This document shows, piece by piece, positions 32,302 through 45,880 of a stretch of DNA of 64,000 bases. The notes under the pieces were generated by a model. It ran no database searches. It was given only the letters and a program-made list of their open reading frames with translations, and was not told the DNA's origin. The DNA lies in contig CM060733.1 in NCBI GenBank assembly GCA_030704615.1, forward strand, positions 5,580,001 to 5,644,000. Reading direction: 5' to 3'. This stretch comes from Takakia lepidozioides (Eukaryota; Streptophyta; Takakiopsida; Takakiales; Takakiaceae). Position 1 is the first letter of the stretch; each line of letters opens with the position of its first letter. The position numbers were made by a program, and so were the translations under genes.

Positions 32302-34690
32302 TCAAGAGAATGTACTCATAAGACATTGTTTGCCGTAACCTTTGTGGCCATTGACCTCACGCCCAGTTTGAGCGGAACACAAAGGGACAGAACCTACCTT
32401 TGTCAGGGGCTGACGCTGGTAGTAAGACTTACCATGGAATAAACAATTGATCCGGGCTTTCCAGATATCCTCTAGAAATCCATTGACACAAGCATCAACC
32501 AGCTGTGTGTGGTTTGTCCAATAACTAGGCCCCAAAAGGGCCTGGGCTTTTCGCTCAGCCTCGAGACTTTCAAAGTTGGTAAACAGACCCTTGATAGATT
32601 TGAAGAGAGCATCTCTCTGGTGAGAGAATCCCAGACAATGAATCAGAAAATGAATATTGTCTTCAGGTTGTCCACACAACAGGCAATTGCACTCTCCCTT
32701 TCCTCTCTGCTTCTGTTTGCTGTTCAAAGGTAGGCTTCCCGCCCTGAGTTTAAATTTGAGTCTCGTGCCGAGAGTGAGTAAACCCTTGAGGCCATCCATG
32801 ATGTCCTCCCCAATGTCACAGACTGGAAACAAGTTCAGGGAAGTTTTCTGCCTAACTTCATTTTCATCAGACAATTTCCTGGCAACAGACATGGCTTTGG
32901 ACACTACAGCCTCTAAGTCAGCAGGGTCAAGATTTGCCAGCAGGGTCAAGACTTGCGGGCTAAGATTCTGATCCTTCAGAATCTCTTCTACTGTCTTCCG
33001 CCAGGACTTAGCCTATTTGACAGGGCGATCCTGCTTCCAAGATATAGAGTCAATTAACTTAGGATATCTGATGTTGGATATATGTTGCAGCTGACCCTAC
33101 CATCTGACCTTGAATTCATCTCGTTGGGAGCTTAAGGAAGGGATGCCAAACGCACCCTGAACAGCCACATTGGCTGTTTTGGAGCTTGCTGACATGCACT
33201 CCTTGAGCCACCCCATTTGAATGGATTCCAGAGACTTAGACTGGTTGGAGTTATCAACCCATATTGCTGATGCGTACTCCAAGGCAGGTCTAATAACACA
33301 ACAAAGAATGGTTTTTTTTTACCTTGAGTTGATCCCTCTGCAGTGGAAAAATTTAGTGAGACCCAGCGCTTTGCACTTGCCAGTTTGAACCACTTTTATG
33401 TGCATCCAAATTACAGTTGGAGGAACTCAACACCAAGGTATGTGTAGGAAGGGAGGACCGGAATCTCTTGGCTTCCCCACTGCCACTTTGAGATCACCTC
33501 CTCTCTCTCCTCGGTCGTTGAATGCCACCACTGCACATTTACTGACGTTAACCTCTAGCCCCCAAAGGTCAAAGTATCTCTTCGCACAATCAAACAACTC
33601 CTGGAGATTGGAAGGAGTCTCCCCTATGCCTGCGAAGTCATCTGCAAACATAAGGGCTGGTATGGTGGCATCACCCACCCTTAACCCAAATCCCTCACCT
33701 TCCACATCCTTGAGGAGTTGATTGACGAAAACATTGAAGAGCAGAGGGGAGAGGGTACATCCTTGAGCTACACCTTGGTCTATGTCAAAGAAGTTAGACT
33801 TCTGTCCATTAACAGTGACACAACTTTTGGTGTGAGCATACAAGTTATGAACCACTCTCCACATCTTCCCCAGTCTCTCCACACTGTGTCGTAAGCCTTT
33901 TTGACATCCAAGAAAAATACAAAAGTGGGTTTCCCTTCTTTTTTCCTTCCCTGGATAATCTGGCTTAGAGTGAAGATATGATCCACACAGCCCCTGTTTC
34001 GCCGAAAGCCAGCTGGCCTTCGTGAAACAACCTCTAGATTCCAGATCAACCTCGAGACAAGTACTTATAACTCCACAAAATATCTGGCCAACTGCATTGA
34101 GGAGCGTGATGCCTCGGTAGTTCCCGGTTCTTGTCTGTCACACTTCTTGTATAGATTGACAATGACCCCCTGTCGGCAGTGAAAGGGGTTAATTTCAGTC
34201 CTCCAGATAAGGTTAAAGAGAAGTACAAGGGCCTCTATCATGGGAACGCCACCGTGCTTGATAAGCTCGTCGATTATGCCATCAGGTCCACCAGCTTTAT
34301 ATCCGCTTAAAGGGCTGTCTTGAATCATAGGAACAGTTTTTCCAACTGTCCTTCCATTCTTCAGAGGACCCCTCACTGTTAGTTAGACCTCGAAATTCTG
34401 CCAAGGATACTGTAGTGGGTTTCAAAGGTTTTGACAATGTCAACCGTTGAAGTCACCACTGCACCCTTAGTAGTCCTCAGTGCTTGTACTTGCTGACAGT
34501 TTTTCGGCTTGTACAAACGTTGAAGGGCCAACCAGAATCTCTTCTCATTACCACCATGGTGGATTGAGTTTATGTCACTGTATAGCTTGTCCCAGTATAA
34601 TTTCTTCTGAGACCTTACAAGCTGATTGATATCTTTGTGGATCTGGTAGAACCTAGCCCACAATTCTTTGAGTCAAGAGGGAAAGAAGTA
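32302..34690 (-). pseudogene. Decayed non-LTR retrotransposon (LINE) ORF2: reverse transcriptase and C-terminal zinc region
   Basis: In minus-strand order, frame-broken pieces give an N-terminal linker (WARFYQIHKDINQLVRSQ), a fingers segment (GYKAGGPDGIIDELIKHGG), RRPAGFRRNRGCVDH followed by FVFFLDVKKAYDTVWRD, then DQGVAQGCTLSPLLFNVFVN and the catalytic-box relative FADDFAGIGE (about 33650). The C-terminal part has CLLCGQPEDNIHFLIHC, the CCHC region common after LINE RTs. Several frameshifts and stops separate the pieces, and no endonuclease domain is present, so this is a 5'-truncated dead copy. An ATGAA-rich microsatellite (34688-34712) and a fragment of the AAGCTC repeat family mark its upstream edge. 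Confidence 0.88.
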
Positions 34691-34750
34691 AATGAAATGA
34701 ATGAAATGAAATGGTGCTTTATAACGTCTGCGGAAAGCTCACCTTATTAG
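34688..34750 (+). repeat. ATGAA-rich microsatellite and AAGCTC-family fragment
   Basis: AATGAAATGAATGAAATGAA is followed by GGTGCTTTATAACGTCTGCG and GAAAGCTCACC, matching the start of the repeat at 36463-36495 (GGTGCTTTATAATGTCCACG, GAAAGCTCAC). Confidence 0.7.
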
Positions 34751-35294
34751 TGTCTGTTTTTCGAACAGGTTTAATTACTGCAGTTGGCACCACCTGTGGG
34801 CAATCACACATGGGAAGATATTATAACGACATGTTTCATGTGTAATTGTGAGTCTCCAGGCCATCCTGACCATTTGACTTTCAGATTTTCAGTTCTAGAG
34901 GTAGGCAAAAGCCATCATTAGCAGAAGCTGGGTAGAAGTAGACTAATCACATTTGTGATAGCCCATTGTACACTGGTTTTATTTCCAGGAGCCCAAGATG
35001 TTGAGGAGCTCAACTCATGCTCTCAAGTCACTCTTCTAATTGGGTGCCCGCTTCAATTTGTAAGACTAGCCACAAGCCTTAATGGTGATTCTTCAAGTGT
35101 CAGGACTCTATTTTACAGACATAGTTTGATAAGCTAATTAGCCTCCCATTCAGAACTGGAATACGAGTGAAACTTGTTCTGACAACTTCATTCATATTCT
35201 GCTTCTAACTCCGCTGGCATGCCTCTATCTCCTGTCAATTTCTACCTTTGCTGTTGGTACCACTGTCTTCTATCCAATGTATGGGATAGCTTAC

Positions 35295-38200
35295 CTGACC
35301 ATACGGTATCCGCTGCAGAAGCTGCCTCTTTAGATCAGTAATACGCTTTTCGTAACTTCTCTTCATTTGTACCTGCATTTTCGATGGGCAAAGATGATGA
35401 GATACACCATGAAATGTATGCTTTCCATTTGCAGCAAAAACAAAAAAAATTGGAAGTTCAATAATCTTACTGCCTGGTGTTTCCCCCGGTCCCGCCAGAA
35501 GAAGCTCATATCAGCCTGCACATCAAACAGATTCAGGCTTATTGTTATTATGTTATTATGCTAAGAGAGGAAGGGGGTGTTTCCTTTAGAAGCAAGAGAG
35601 TCAGAGAGGAAACGAAGAAGAGGACAAAATAAACTTACTATGTTCATGTGAGGTCCTAAAGGCCTACATGCCACAATTAAAACAACTGAACTACAGAAAA
35701 CAAACCATAGAAGACGTACTCAAAAGCTCAGGCAGCACAAAGGCTGAGTGCCAGATAGAGAGGGTACCAGAAGCTCTTGTAATGTGGCAGTTGGAACATC
35801 GGGGCAGTTCTGCTTGCGGAAAGCCATCACCATGTCATAAGCCTCAGCAGGTATCCTGCCATATGACAGCAATTTTGATTCAAGATACACCCTGAAAATG
35901 AATGTGGCCAGAATGAACAACATCATGTTGCTTTGAGAGGTCTAAACCTCGATGATTCGATCAGAGACCAGACAGGATGAAACGTTGTCCTACTTGAAAA
36001 CTTATGATACTCCAGGAACACCTAGCCTTTTTTGAGCCCTCAGAGCTCCAGTTGACAGGTTATTAATTTGAACTTACATGCACAATCTCTAGTTTCTTAC
36101 CACTGAGCAGCCTCTGTCTTCATCTGGACAGGTCTGACATGATGTTTACAACAACTGTACCGGTGTGACAACCGCTGCATACCAAAACAACAGGAAGTAA
36201 TAGAGCGTAAGCAAGAATTACATCTATTTTCTTTAGCTGTAACTCTTCACCCGCCCTTGATGTTTACTGTACCACACACTGTCAATTCACATGATGCCAG
36301 CAGAATAGAGAAAGGTATGATATCCTCATTCACATTTGCTCGCCCCGGCTTGTCACAATACACACCCGACACTGCTTGGCCAGAGTGGAAACAGCTGGGG
36401 AAGAAACGGAAAGAAAGTTGTTACGTCCCAGGGACTCCCAGAGGGCCCCAGAAGATATGAAATGGTGCTTTATAATGTCCACGGAAAGCTCACAGAGCTT
36501 ATGGGACTAAATGGAAGAAAACATGAGAGAGGAAACAAAACCAGAGCCACAGATAAAAACTATTGCTCAAGTGATTGTCTAAGGGTGAGTGCCTCGTGCA
36601 GGTAAGGTGCCAAGCATTTCTGATCCTCATAGTGGAAGACTTAAGTGAGAGATTGGGTTCCAAGGAATAGACAGTGGAATCTCCCAGGGATCTCATAGTA
36701 TAGAGGGAAATAGAAGAAGTGTTCTTCAGGAAATAAACTGGGGGGACTTGATAACGCCCGCAGAAAGCTCAAAGGGCTTATTGGAGAGAGACAAAATGAA
36801 ACAAGGATGAGAGAGGGGCCTTCCACAAGCAGCCCAAAAACAATGAACAAATGACATGAAATGAAGTAAAATGTTATAATGTTCGCAGGAAGCTCAAAAG
36901 AGCATACGGGACCAAAGAAAGCCAGATACAAGAAAGAAAGTGAGACCCTTAACAAGCAGCCCAAAGACTACAATTGAACATCAGCTTATAAGGTCCACAC
37001 AGCTCTGAGAGCGAGCAGAAACATTAAACCAACCTTACTGCACAAAAGGATGGAAAACTTTCTAACATCCTTAGGTGGATCCTTGTGACTATTGGACCCA
37101 CAAAATGAATAATAAGCAGAGGTAAATGGACCAACGTATGTGGAACACCCTGTACCTGAAATCTCGCACCCTTAGAAGACAGGGGCATGTACACCAATCC
37201 TTTCCCATCTTGCATCTCTGCATTCATCAGCAGGAAGTGTGCAGATACAGACAATCACTAGCAACAGAGGAGCACACAGAATTGTGGAAAGTGTTTGGAG
37301 ATGACCTCACAACATATAAGCATTTCAGCAGACCCAATTGCTATGTGGGATTGCAAATGCAAGGGAGTACCTGATACTTTTTGACGGCTAAATATGGCAG
37401 ATGTCTATCACATCAACTTAAGTGAAACAAGGGCTGCTCTTTTGAGTGATTACTTTTTCCCTGCTACTTACCACTCACAAGATCTTGATACTCTTCGACA
37501 TTAGCCATAAGCTGTACCAGCCGGGCATTATCAGCCCAGATCTGCTCCATCCTCTCCTGCACTCACAAAGGCACCTCTATATGCTCAAATTGAAAGAAAA
37601 TTGGTCAGTTTTGTCATAGTTGTAACCCACTGTTGGCAGGTGCATTGTTGCGAGATACTGGCTCTCCTTCCCCAAGCTGAGCTCTCTACACACACATTGA
37701 AAGATTACAAACGAGTGCTTCTTTAGTTGCTTTCTGCTGCAAACCTCAAAACACGACCTGTAATTACACAGTATCTGTGGATGGTCCACAACGAAGGGTC
37801 AGATTTTTCAAAGCACCTCGACATATTGCAGTTTCTGTTAATACAAATCATTTATGCTTCCCATGTGTTTGATTTCACCTGAGTTTCAGGAAGTATAGAG
37901 GTCAAACTTCTAGCGTGCACTGCTCTGACTACCAATAATCCCAAGTTTCTCTTATGTTACTGTTACCAATTGTGTAATTCTAACCTGTTGCTCACGGAGA
38001 TCAGCACATGCGCCCGAAAGCTCCTCAATTTCCTTGGTGGTTGCATGAAGCTCCTTGGTGGTCATTTGACATATGCTCGTCTACCCCAACCAGCCTAAGC
38101 TTCAATGCTAGGAAATATCCACGTATGGAGCCCTAGACACTAAGAGAACCATCATCATTACAAAAAGTACAAACCTGGAAGCACCAGACGATTCCACCAG

Positions 38201-41200
38201 GGTTCTGTGAGTGCTGCAGGGCTCTCTGGCAGGCAAGGAGAACTAAACTGGGAGGAGGTAGGAGAGCAATAGTGTGACAAGAAGAAAGAAAAGCCAAATA
38301 CATTCAGAGTGGGGGAGGGCAGGAGGCCTGGGGCATTCTTTATAAATGTCCGTTAAGAAGTTACACAGCCTTCTACTTTATAACAAGTTAGTGTAATACT
38401 GTATGACCTTTACTGCTTTCATGTAATTAAGAGATGAAGGCACATGAAACCTCTTCCCGAATAAAGAGGCATCCACGGAAGTGGAAGTCTGCCAGGAGGA
38501 CTCTTAGTTTGCCTGGTTTTGATCTTAAAGTGACAAGAACCCAGTGACTGGACTCAATGTAGTCTGTGGGACACCATCACGGCTGCTCTAGGGATCAGTC
38601 TCTACTGATTGAATTGGTTGCAGTGGTTTGCATACTGCACCACATTTGCATGAAAACCTTCAACTACAATAATCACTATCTAATGTGTTGGACCACCACC
38701 AGACAAGAATGGAAGTTTACTGCGTTAATGAGAGCCACTGGACATCTATTATTTCCCCTGTCAAGAACGTGGTTCAAGACTGTCTCTCACCTGAGTTTCA
38801 AGCTGCTCCTCCAACACAGCTTCTCTGGTCTCCACCTGGCTTTCACCCAAAACCTACACTGCTTACAGATCAATGCATCTCTGCATATCTCCAGAGAGAG
38901 TAAAATGAATGGTTTGAAAGTTTCAAACTGTTCTCTAGAAGCTGCATTAGCAGGATCTAAATGAAAAGGGTATCAACCTTAGAGAGGTGCAGTTTGGTAA
39001 CCTCCAAGTCTTGCTGCAGCTTCTTGATCTTCTTGTCCTGCCATTCCCCATATAATAGAGAACTTTACACCCAACAACACTTTCAAGTGGAAGTTCAGTT
39101 CCACCAAAGTGACAAGGATTCAGAGATGGAAGCACTTCAAGGATTCATGTGAAAGTCATAAGCGACAGGAATTCAGCTGAAAACTAGAACAGCGTCGAAG
39201 GCATTGGCAAGGTTTGGCTTTCTAAGAGGGGGCATCTGATCCCTCTCTACACTATGGCTCTCCAAGCAATGTCTGGGGTCCGTTGACAGGTTCTCCTCGT
39301 TCCATCATAGCGCTCTCTGGACCTCCTGTGGACATAAAAAACTTCTTCTGTCCACACTAAGAATCTCCTGCTGACTAAGAACTATATGCGCTAAGAAAAT
39401 ATGGAGTACAGACTGTGAGGACAACAAGACACTTGAGAACTGTAATGCATGATAGACCAGGCCAACCCATGGTTATTACTGGACACCGTGACATTCAAGC
39501 TTTTCTGCTTCTTTTAGTGAAGTGGAAGTCTCTTATCGACCCCCTTGCCAGAGCTTAGTCACCCTACGGACCCTGTAGCCCCCCCATCCACTATGAATCA
39601 GGAAAACCTCAAGAAAACACTGCAAAGATGAAGCAGTGTAGAGAGAACCTGAAGGGCGGCACGTTGTTGGTGCAGGCTCAACCGTTCATCCATCCTTGCT
39701 TGCTCCTTAGTAAAATAGTGCAGAGAATCAGTCTAGTGATGCAGCAAACAGAAGATTCTACATGATTGAACCCATAGCAGAAACTGAAGCTGATGGATGC
39801 ATTGGGCTTCAATGAGCAAAGTAGAAAGTCTTCAGCATGTGACTCAACATCACGCACTGTGTAGTCAATAGCATGAAGGTCACATGCCATCAAACATGGA
39901 GTAGTCACAGATGCTTCAAGAAAATTAATTCTGAAGGCTGATTATCTGTGGATTTCTCCAAATTTCCCCAGCACCTGATTACTGACCAGGTCCAATTTAA
40001 TTGACAGCAGTTTACTAAGTGTTCAGAACCTCAATTTAGCTCTTGCTCCATCTCCGTTCAAACTTGGTCAAAGTGCTAGCTTGTCCACATGTTCTTACTT
40101 AGCTTGGTCCAAGAATTTAGTTCACAGGCTGTCTTATCAGTCACATGAAGGTCTTTTATGGTGAATGTCTAACAGGAAGTAAACACTCAGAATACTGACC
40201 TCCTTGAAGTCACTTTCACGCTCTTGCAAGGTGGTCTGAAGAAGTCGTACTCTGTTTCCAAGCACACCACCCACCTCAGACACACAATTGTTCGACAAAG
40301 CTGTCATCTTATCCATTATGTTGTTTAGGTTCTCACCTGGTCTCCAGCTTCTGGCTAGTGTCAAGCTGATTTTTTATGAAGTCAGCCTGCTCCTCTGCAA
40401 TCAAGGTGCATGTCGCCATTTTCCCCTCCAACATCTGCCATGCTCAGACATCCCTTGTAACTTCAAATGCTAGAAGAAAATCATTTCTTGACAAGCCCTA
40501 GTACAAGAAGTCTCCCAGTGGATGCTGCGAGGAGCCTGTGGCAACCCCTGTGCTCAGTGGAGCCCCCCCCCCCCCCTCAATCCCCTTTGAGCAGCTCTTT
40601 TAGACAAAGGCCACACAAGAAGCAGTACGAACCGTAATGTCAAGCACATAATTGTCACGCTCCTCTCGAAGAGACTTCATTTGCGATTCACTGCAAGGTA
40701 CACAGAGTGTCAAGTTCCATGCTACTTCATACATTCTGAAACAAATAAAGTATAGGCTGATTGTGGATGGTCCTAAAATAGGCTTAAAGCATCCACTTGT
40801 CTTTCCAAACTTCTCAAAGAATTATTGACATGATGGTATAGCATGAAGCCTGTCAATTCATAGCCTGAGAGGGAGGCTGACCAAAAGAGAAGGCGTTCCT
40901 TCAAATCCACTGCCAGTTTGTGCATATGTTTGGCTTTTGCAGAATCATCATCCCTGGTCTGCAGCAAGACCAAGTAAGTGACCAAGTTACTCCTCATCTC
41001 ACCCATGGAATCAGATGCGTCTTCTGGTCGCTTCCTGCAACAGAGACATGATGACTGACTCCACTCCATCTCCCAATTGAAACAGCAACCAAAGAGTTGA
41101 TACTAAAGAGCTTGGGCACCAAAAAAGTTCAATTTGTCACAGACAGAATGGGATGGCACCTTCGCTATCAGTGCATCAGCAAGCGAAGTCTGAAGCAAAC

Positions 41201-41834
41201 TCAGAGACAGTGACCTCTCCTTCAGATCTTCTTTTGTAACTTTCAGTAGCCCCATCAGTCGGACTCTCTCCTTTTTCCAGGTTGCAGCCTGCAGTGCCCA
41301 CATGTTGTTCACATTCGACTCCATTGGGCACCCACATACCAAACCAGATCAACTGGGCAGACATTTGGGAGCTCAAATAGAGAGCAATAGCAGACAATAG
41401 AAGTTGATCGGAGCTGTGAGTAGGGAAGAAGACGGGAAGGGGGAAAGTTCAGAGCTTTTGGTAACAAAAGCCTAAACAAATACACAAAGGTACTACTAGT
41501 GTAAGAGCATCAGACTCTCCCTACACGAAGACTGCTTGGCAGGCGAGAACAAAGACTTGTTGATAATCACGAATTAAAATTGGACAACTCTACAGCACAT
41601 TGGGGGATCGAATTTAATAAGTTCAGTGTGAGCCCTTACGAACTTCCGTATCGACAAACTAATATCGGCGGAAGATGGGAAATTTTCAATCGAAAATCAA
41701 TCCTACGGAATCCAAGTCAGCTGCAACAACAAGCGGGCACTCACCTCGGTGTAGAGTCTGTTGAGGCTCTCCTCGTATGACAAGGCGTCGTCCATGACAG
41801 CTAGCGTTCCTGGAGGACTCTCACTGGGATCCAT
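35295..41834 (-). CDS. Coiled-coil protein of unknown function, many short exons
   Basis: I assembled minus-strand exons by splice consensus: 41834-41745 (ATG, MDPSESPPGTLAVMDDALSY), 41288-41160 (WKKERVRLMGLLKVTKEDLK), possibly one near 41035-40900, 40690-40633 (ESQMKSLREERDNYVLDIT), 40434-40337, 40251-40200, 39037-38978 (DKKIKKLQQDLEVTKLHLSK), about 38070-37985 (TTKEIEELSGACADLREQQ), 37556-37479 (ERMEQIWADNARLVQLM), 37217-37156, 35891-35768 (AEAYDMVMAFRKQNCPDVP), 35515-35471 and 35372-35295. Most are 45-130 nt and encode heptad-like helices. Not every internal junction was checked for phase and the 3' end is not found; the LINE at 32.3-34.7 kb lies where further exons would be. I do not recognise the family. 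A cytoskeletal, Golgi or chromosome-associated role would be typical for such proteins, but this is a guess. Confidence 0.6.
36460..36740 (+). repeat. Dispersed repeat family copy 2, in an intron of the coiled-coil gene
   Basis: Similar over its length to 7835-8110: GGAAAGCTCACAGAGCTTAT, GCTCAAGTGATTGTCTAAGG, TTCTGATCCTCATAGTGGAA, GTGGAATCTCCCAGGG and GAAGAAGTGTTCTTCAGGAA all have counterparts. Confidence 0.75.
36740..36985 (+). repeat. Two further partial copies of the same dispersed repeat, in tandem
   Basis: CGCCCGCAGAAAGCTCAAAG (from 36754) and TTCGCAGGAAGCTCAAAAGA (from about 36883) each start a ~100-base partial copy ending in CAAGCAGCCCAAA. With the copy at 36460 this makes three head-to-tail units in about 530 bases. 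Confidence 0.7.
40562..40577 (+). repeat. C homopolymer
   Basis: A run of about 15 C in an intron of the coiled-coil gene. Length should be treated as approximate because homopolymers are error-prone. Confidence 0.7.
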
Positions 41835-42110
41835 TTGTCCAGCTTGACAGGAAGAGAAGTCACTGCATCATCTCAATGCAGGAGCTGGAGTAGCCAAAAC
41901 AACAAGACATTCCTGGTTCAAATGAGAGGACAACCAACGAAACAATCCGGAATCTGTTTGAATTGCGGAAGGAGAGTCATTCTCTAACGAGATTGCTGAA
42001 AACCTAGGAGCTGGAGAGATCCAGCAAGAGAGAGATTGCAGAGCGCAGACAGGGCATGGACGTGTTGTAGATTTCCCGTTGCGAAGAACGGTTAGGTCGT
42101 TAAGACTTCA
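41835..42110 (-). promoter_or_regulatory. 5' UTR and proximal promoter of the coiled-coil gene
   Basis: The region is upstream of the ATG at 41834. No TATA box was chosen with confidence. Beyond about 42150 the sequence becomes T-rich and repetitive, with an A homopolymer at about 42336-42351. Confidence 0.35.
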
Positions 42111-42399
42111 ACGGGAATGGCACCCCACGTGGCGCACCATTCAGCAGAAAATCCTTTTTCTCTCTTTTTCTTTTGTTTTTCTTTTTTTCAATATTTGGAA
42201 GGAGTACTTCTTAAAGTTCAAATGCTTACTAGTAAGTTTGGTATCAGCCTGTATCAGGCACCTTATCAGAGGTTATTTTTTTCTTCTTTGTATCTCTGGG
42301 ACGTTTGGGTCCATTATCTTACTGCCCCTCTTCTCAAAAAAAAAAAAAAAAGTACCCGTCTACTTAAAATTAACAAGAAAATAATTATCCTTGCAAAGT

Positions 42400-45300
42400 G
42401 ACAAGCATGGTTTGATTTATGTGTATAAGACATTGTTGGTTTGGTGTGTTTGTCCAAGTGGCATCCAATTGTGAACCATCACTATAAGGGTATGGTGTCT
42501 CTTCATCCTCAAAAGCTAGTGCCTTCTGGCATGAAAGTGGACACTTTGTGAAGCCAATCGATGTGAGGTGGTATGTGCCAGTGTTGGGAGGTATATGGGT
42601 ACGTAGAGGGTATCAATGATGACTCACATGGAGATGATGATGTGGTGATACCCTATTCCTGCTCTACACTAAAACTAGTCTATGACCTTTAGTTGTCCCT
42701 AGAACTAGGGCTACGTGTTGCTACGCACTACTACTGACGACTTCTGAGAAGAATGTATTCAAATTTTACAAACAGTTCAACGTTTCTAAGTGTTTTTTTG
42801 CCACATTAAGGTAGCATCAGTTTTTTGAGCTTGTTGAGAAAAATGGATACTCTAGATCAACCAGCAGGTATGAGAGTTGACTCCACTTCATTTTATGGCT
42901 ACTACTTCTATCAAGAGTGGGTCCTATAAAAGATTTTTTTAAATCAAAATCTTCCAAGTAGATCTAAAATATTCAAACATAGAGACTACATGGAATCCAG
43001 ATGTACATTCATCTAATATCTATCAAACAATTGGTTGATGTGTACTTATAATAAACAAATATATTTGTATTTTTTGTCCAAAATATAGACTGGAGACAAA
43101 AATCCAACATTAAAGAGTCTTGATATTTCATTAGCTATTGCGAATATATATATATGTATATAATTGTGATCTGTTAGTAAATTGAAACCAAACAAAACCA
43201 AAGAATTGAATTTGTGAGCGTTTCAAAAACCGGGCATACCATTGAGTTATGTTTGGTGGTTTATCATAATTAATATATAGAAGTGCTGTAACATTTACAT
43301 TGAATGTGTGGAGAAATAAGAGAAAGGAAGAAAGTGATATCAAATTCACAAAATAAATTTTGAAAATAAGTTTTTTAATTTTTCTTCTTTTTGGGGCAGC
43401 TTAAAAAAATGACGATGATGATGTGGTTGAAGAAAAGAAGAAAGCGATATTTGCAAAAACAAATTTCAAAGTTCAGTTTTTTCCCTTAGGGCAGTCCAAA
43501 AAAAATGATGACGATGTTGTGGCTGACAACGACATGGCATTGTGTCACCCTATCCCTCCTCTACACTAAAACTGGTCTCCGACTTTCAGTCTTCACTAGA
43601 ATAAAATTGATTGAGTGTATTCATGTTAACCTTTAAATGTCGACGTGACCCATTTCGAGTCAAGTCACTTTTCATCCACAACATCACTTTTATGGATGAA
43701 ATTGGATGAATTCATGTCATGAACCTTTAAAATGTGCATGTTGTGAGACCTGCAAATTTGAAATTACAACGTGTGAAAATAAGAATCGGACATGATTTTT
43801 TGAAGGTGTAGGGGTACCTATTTTATGTGACCCGGACAATCAACCAATGTAATGAGCACATACCACCTCGGAAGTGGTTGCGGGTTCAATCCAAAAATTT
43901 GTGTAAAAAAGGTGTCCACTTTCTTACCGGAATGTAGTAGCCCTTTGTGGTCAAGAGATACCATATTTTAGGCTTTTTCAGGAGGTGTCATATATCAATT
44001 ATTATTATCTGGCCCATAAAAAAATACCCAACACGATTGATATGTGGCAACTGGGCAAGCGGTTCCATCTTGTGAATGCACTGCCCCAGGGGCTGAGGAG
44101 AAGAACTAGCATATGTGATGGGGTGCAAGGATTGGAAGTGTTTCACACTCCTACAAATTGGTGTGTTGTCATAGACCTCAATAGGTCTCATTTGGGTGGA
44201 TCGCAATTAACATCCAGTCATTGTAAAACTCTTACATTGGACTTAGGAAATATGTTGTAAGAGGACGAGACCTAGAAGAATTGCATGTATATGAGGGTGA
44301 TTCAACATATCATGAGGAAGATCATGAGGAGGTCTGGAAAAATGCAAATATCGATATTGATGTGCAAGCGAGTGACACAAATCCTTCTTTTGCCAAATTG
44401 TTTGCGCTTTCACAAGTGGGAGTGCAAAGACTCCACGATAGACTTGCATTTGTAGGGTTGCCTACACCGGGCCAACTTTCCCAAACATGATGGGTGCCAA
44501 TGCCATTTCATTTTCTCATCTATTTTGGAGGTTAGGTGGAGTGGGATGACATACAAAGAACGTCCAGTGGCGGCTTCATTCACATTTTCAGTTTCCAACA
44601 ACGGACCAAATTTACAATGACGTGGTCCACCAAAATGTTGTTAGCTCCAACAACATTTAGTCTGGTTTGGTAATATAAAACTTATCTACAAAATATCTAA
44701 AATCTAATTTGCTAAATTGATCAAAACTGAAAAAATTTCAGCAATGCAATGTGCATTGTACATTACATTGAATAGACGAAAATTTCACATACAAAGCAAA
44801 CCCCCTTAAATTCTTTTAGTTTGGGTTGATATTTTGAGACAACACCTAATAGGTGACACAGAGTTGAATGTGGAACATGAAAAATCCAAGTCTCAGCAAA
44901 AATACTTGGTCAAATCAAACTTTGGAAGGAAGTTTGGAATCCACTTGGAAAATTCATTGGTCCTTGTTTTCATTATTATCAGCCTAATGCAATAGGGAAA
45001 TTTGCCAAAAGTTTGTGAGCACATGGATGCAACACCACGGAATTACATTACATACAATGCTATTCTAATTATAGCCGAGAAATAAACAATTATATTTAGG
45101 AAAAGCCTCGTTTTCATAAGAGTTTTCAGTTTACGAAACCTCATTCTAGAATCAATGCATACTTTGTGCCATTCTTGATGGCGCTTCCCTGATTTTTTAG
45201 GCCATATAATGCATTTTTGGATATCAGCTTGTGTACTTTTGATTACGGGCTTCGGGAATATTTCGGCAACACAAACCCCACATGTACAGTAAAATCTTTC

Positions 45301-45880
45301 TTTCTGACTTTATGAGTGGTTGTCAAACTGGGGCCAGAGTGCTGGAATGCTGCATTTTCCTAAATGTAGTAGTCACAGCGTAGTATTCAATGTTTATGAG
45401 TACATCTCTTCACCATTGATACCTAATATCTTCATGTGTAGTCAATGCCAACTATACTCTCAGTTCTTAAACATATCTAATGTTGGGGTTGTTAACTTGG
45501 TTTTTGACGCAGGTATCCTGACACACTAGACACTCCAAACGTAGACCGGTATCCTGACACTCTTTCCCTACCTCTCTTTCCATTTCTGTTCTGTCAAAGA
45601 GGTTGGGTGCACTTGGGTTGTTGCTACTGGGCTCTGTTGCAATGGTAATGACATAAAACAAAATACACATCCTCTCTTTGGTACCTTACAGTTCTGGAAA
45701 AGTATTTGTCTGTTGTAAAAGGATTTGGTCATGACCAGTTGCAACACATGACCTCGGACTACACACCCCACAAGATTTTTGGACGCACAGTTGCTCGGGT
45801 TGTGATTGCACCAATTGCTGGAGTGTTTGGGTGCTGAGGCAATGTAATAGACATAATGTAAATTTTAGGAGAGCCCCTAG
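42400..45880. other. Repeat-rich intergenic stretch
   Basis: No gene recognised. A segment around CTGCTCTACACTAAAACTAG (about 42658) recurs in similar form near 43556 (CTCCTCTACACTAAAACTGG). Near 43380-43530 a shorter unit (GGGCAGCTTAAAAAAATGAC / GGGCAGTCCAAAAAAAATGA with GAAGAAAGCGATAT-like text) is duplicated. Short frames at 43985-44260 and 44281-44490 have no recognised content. Confidence 0.4.

Noticed and set aside
43860-43910. GGGTTCAATCC, a possible tRNA T loop
   Set aside because: Only the box matches; no D arm, anticodon arm or acceptor stem could be folded.
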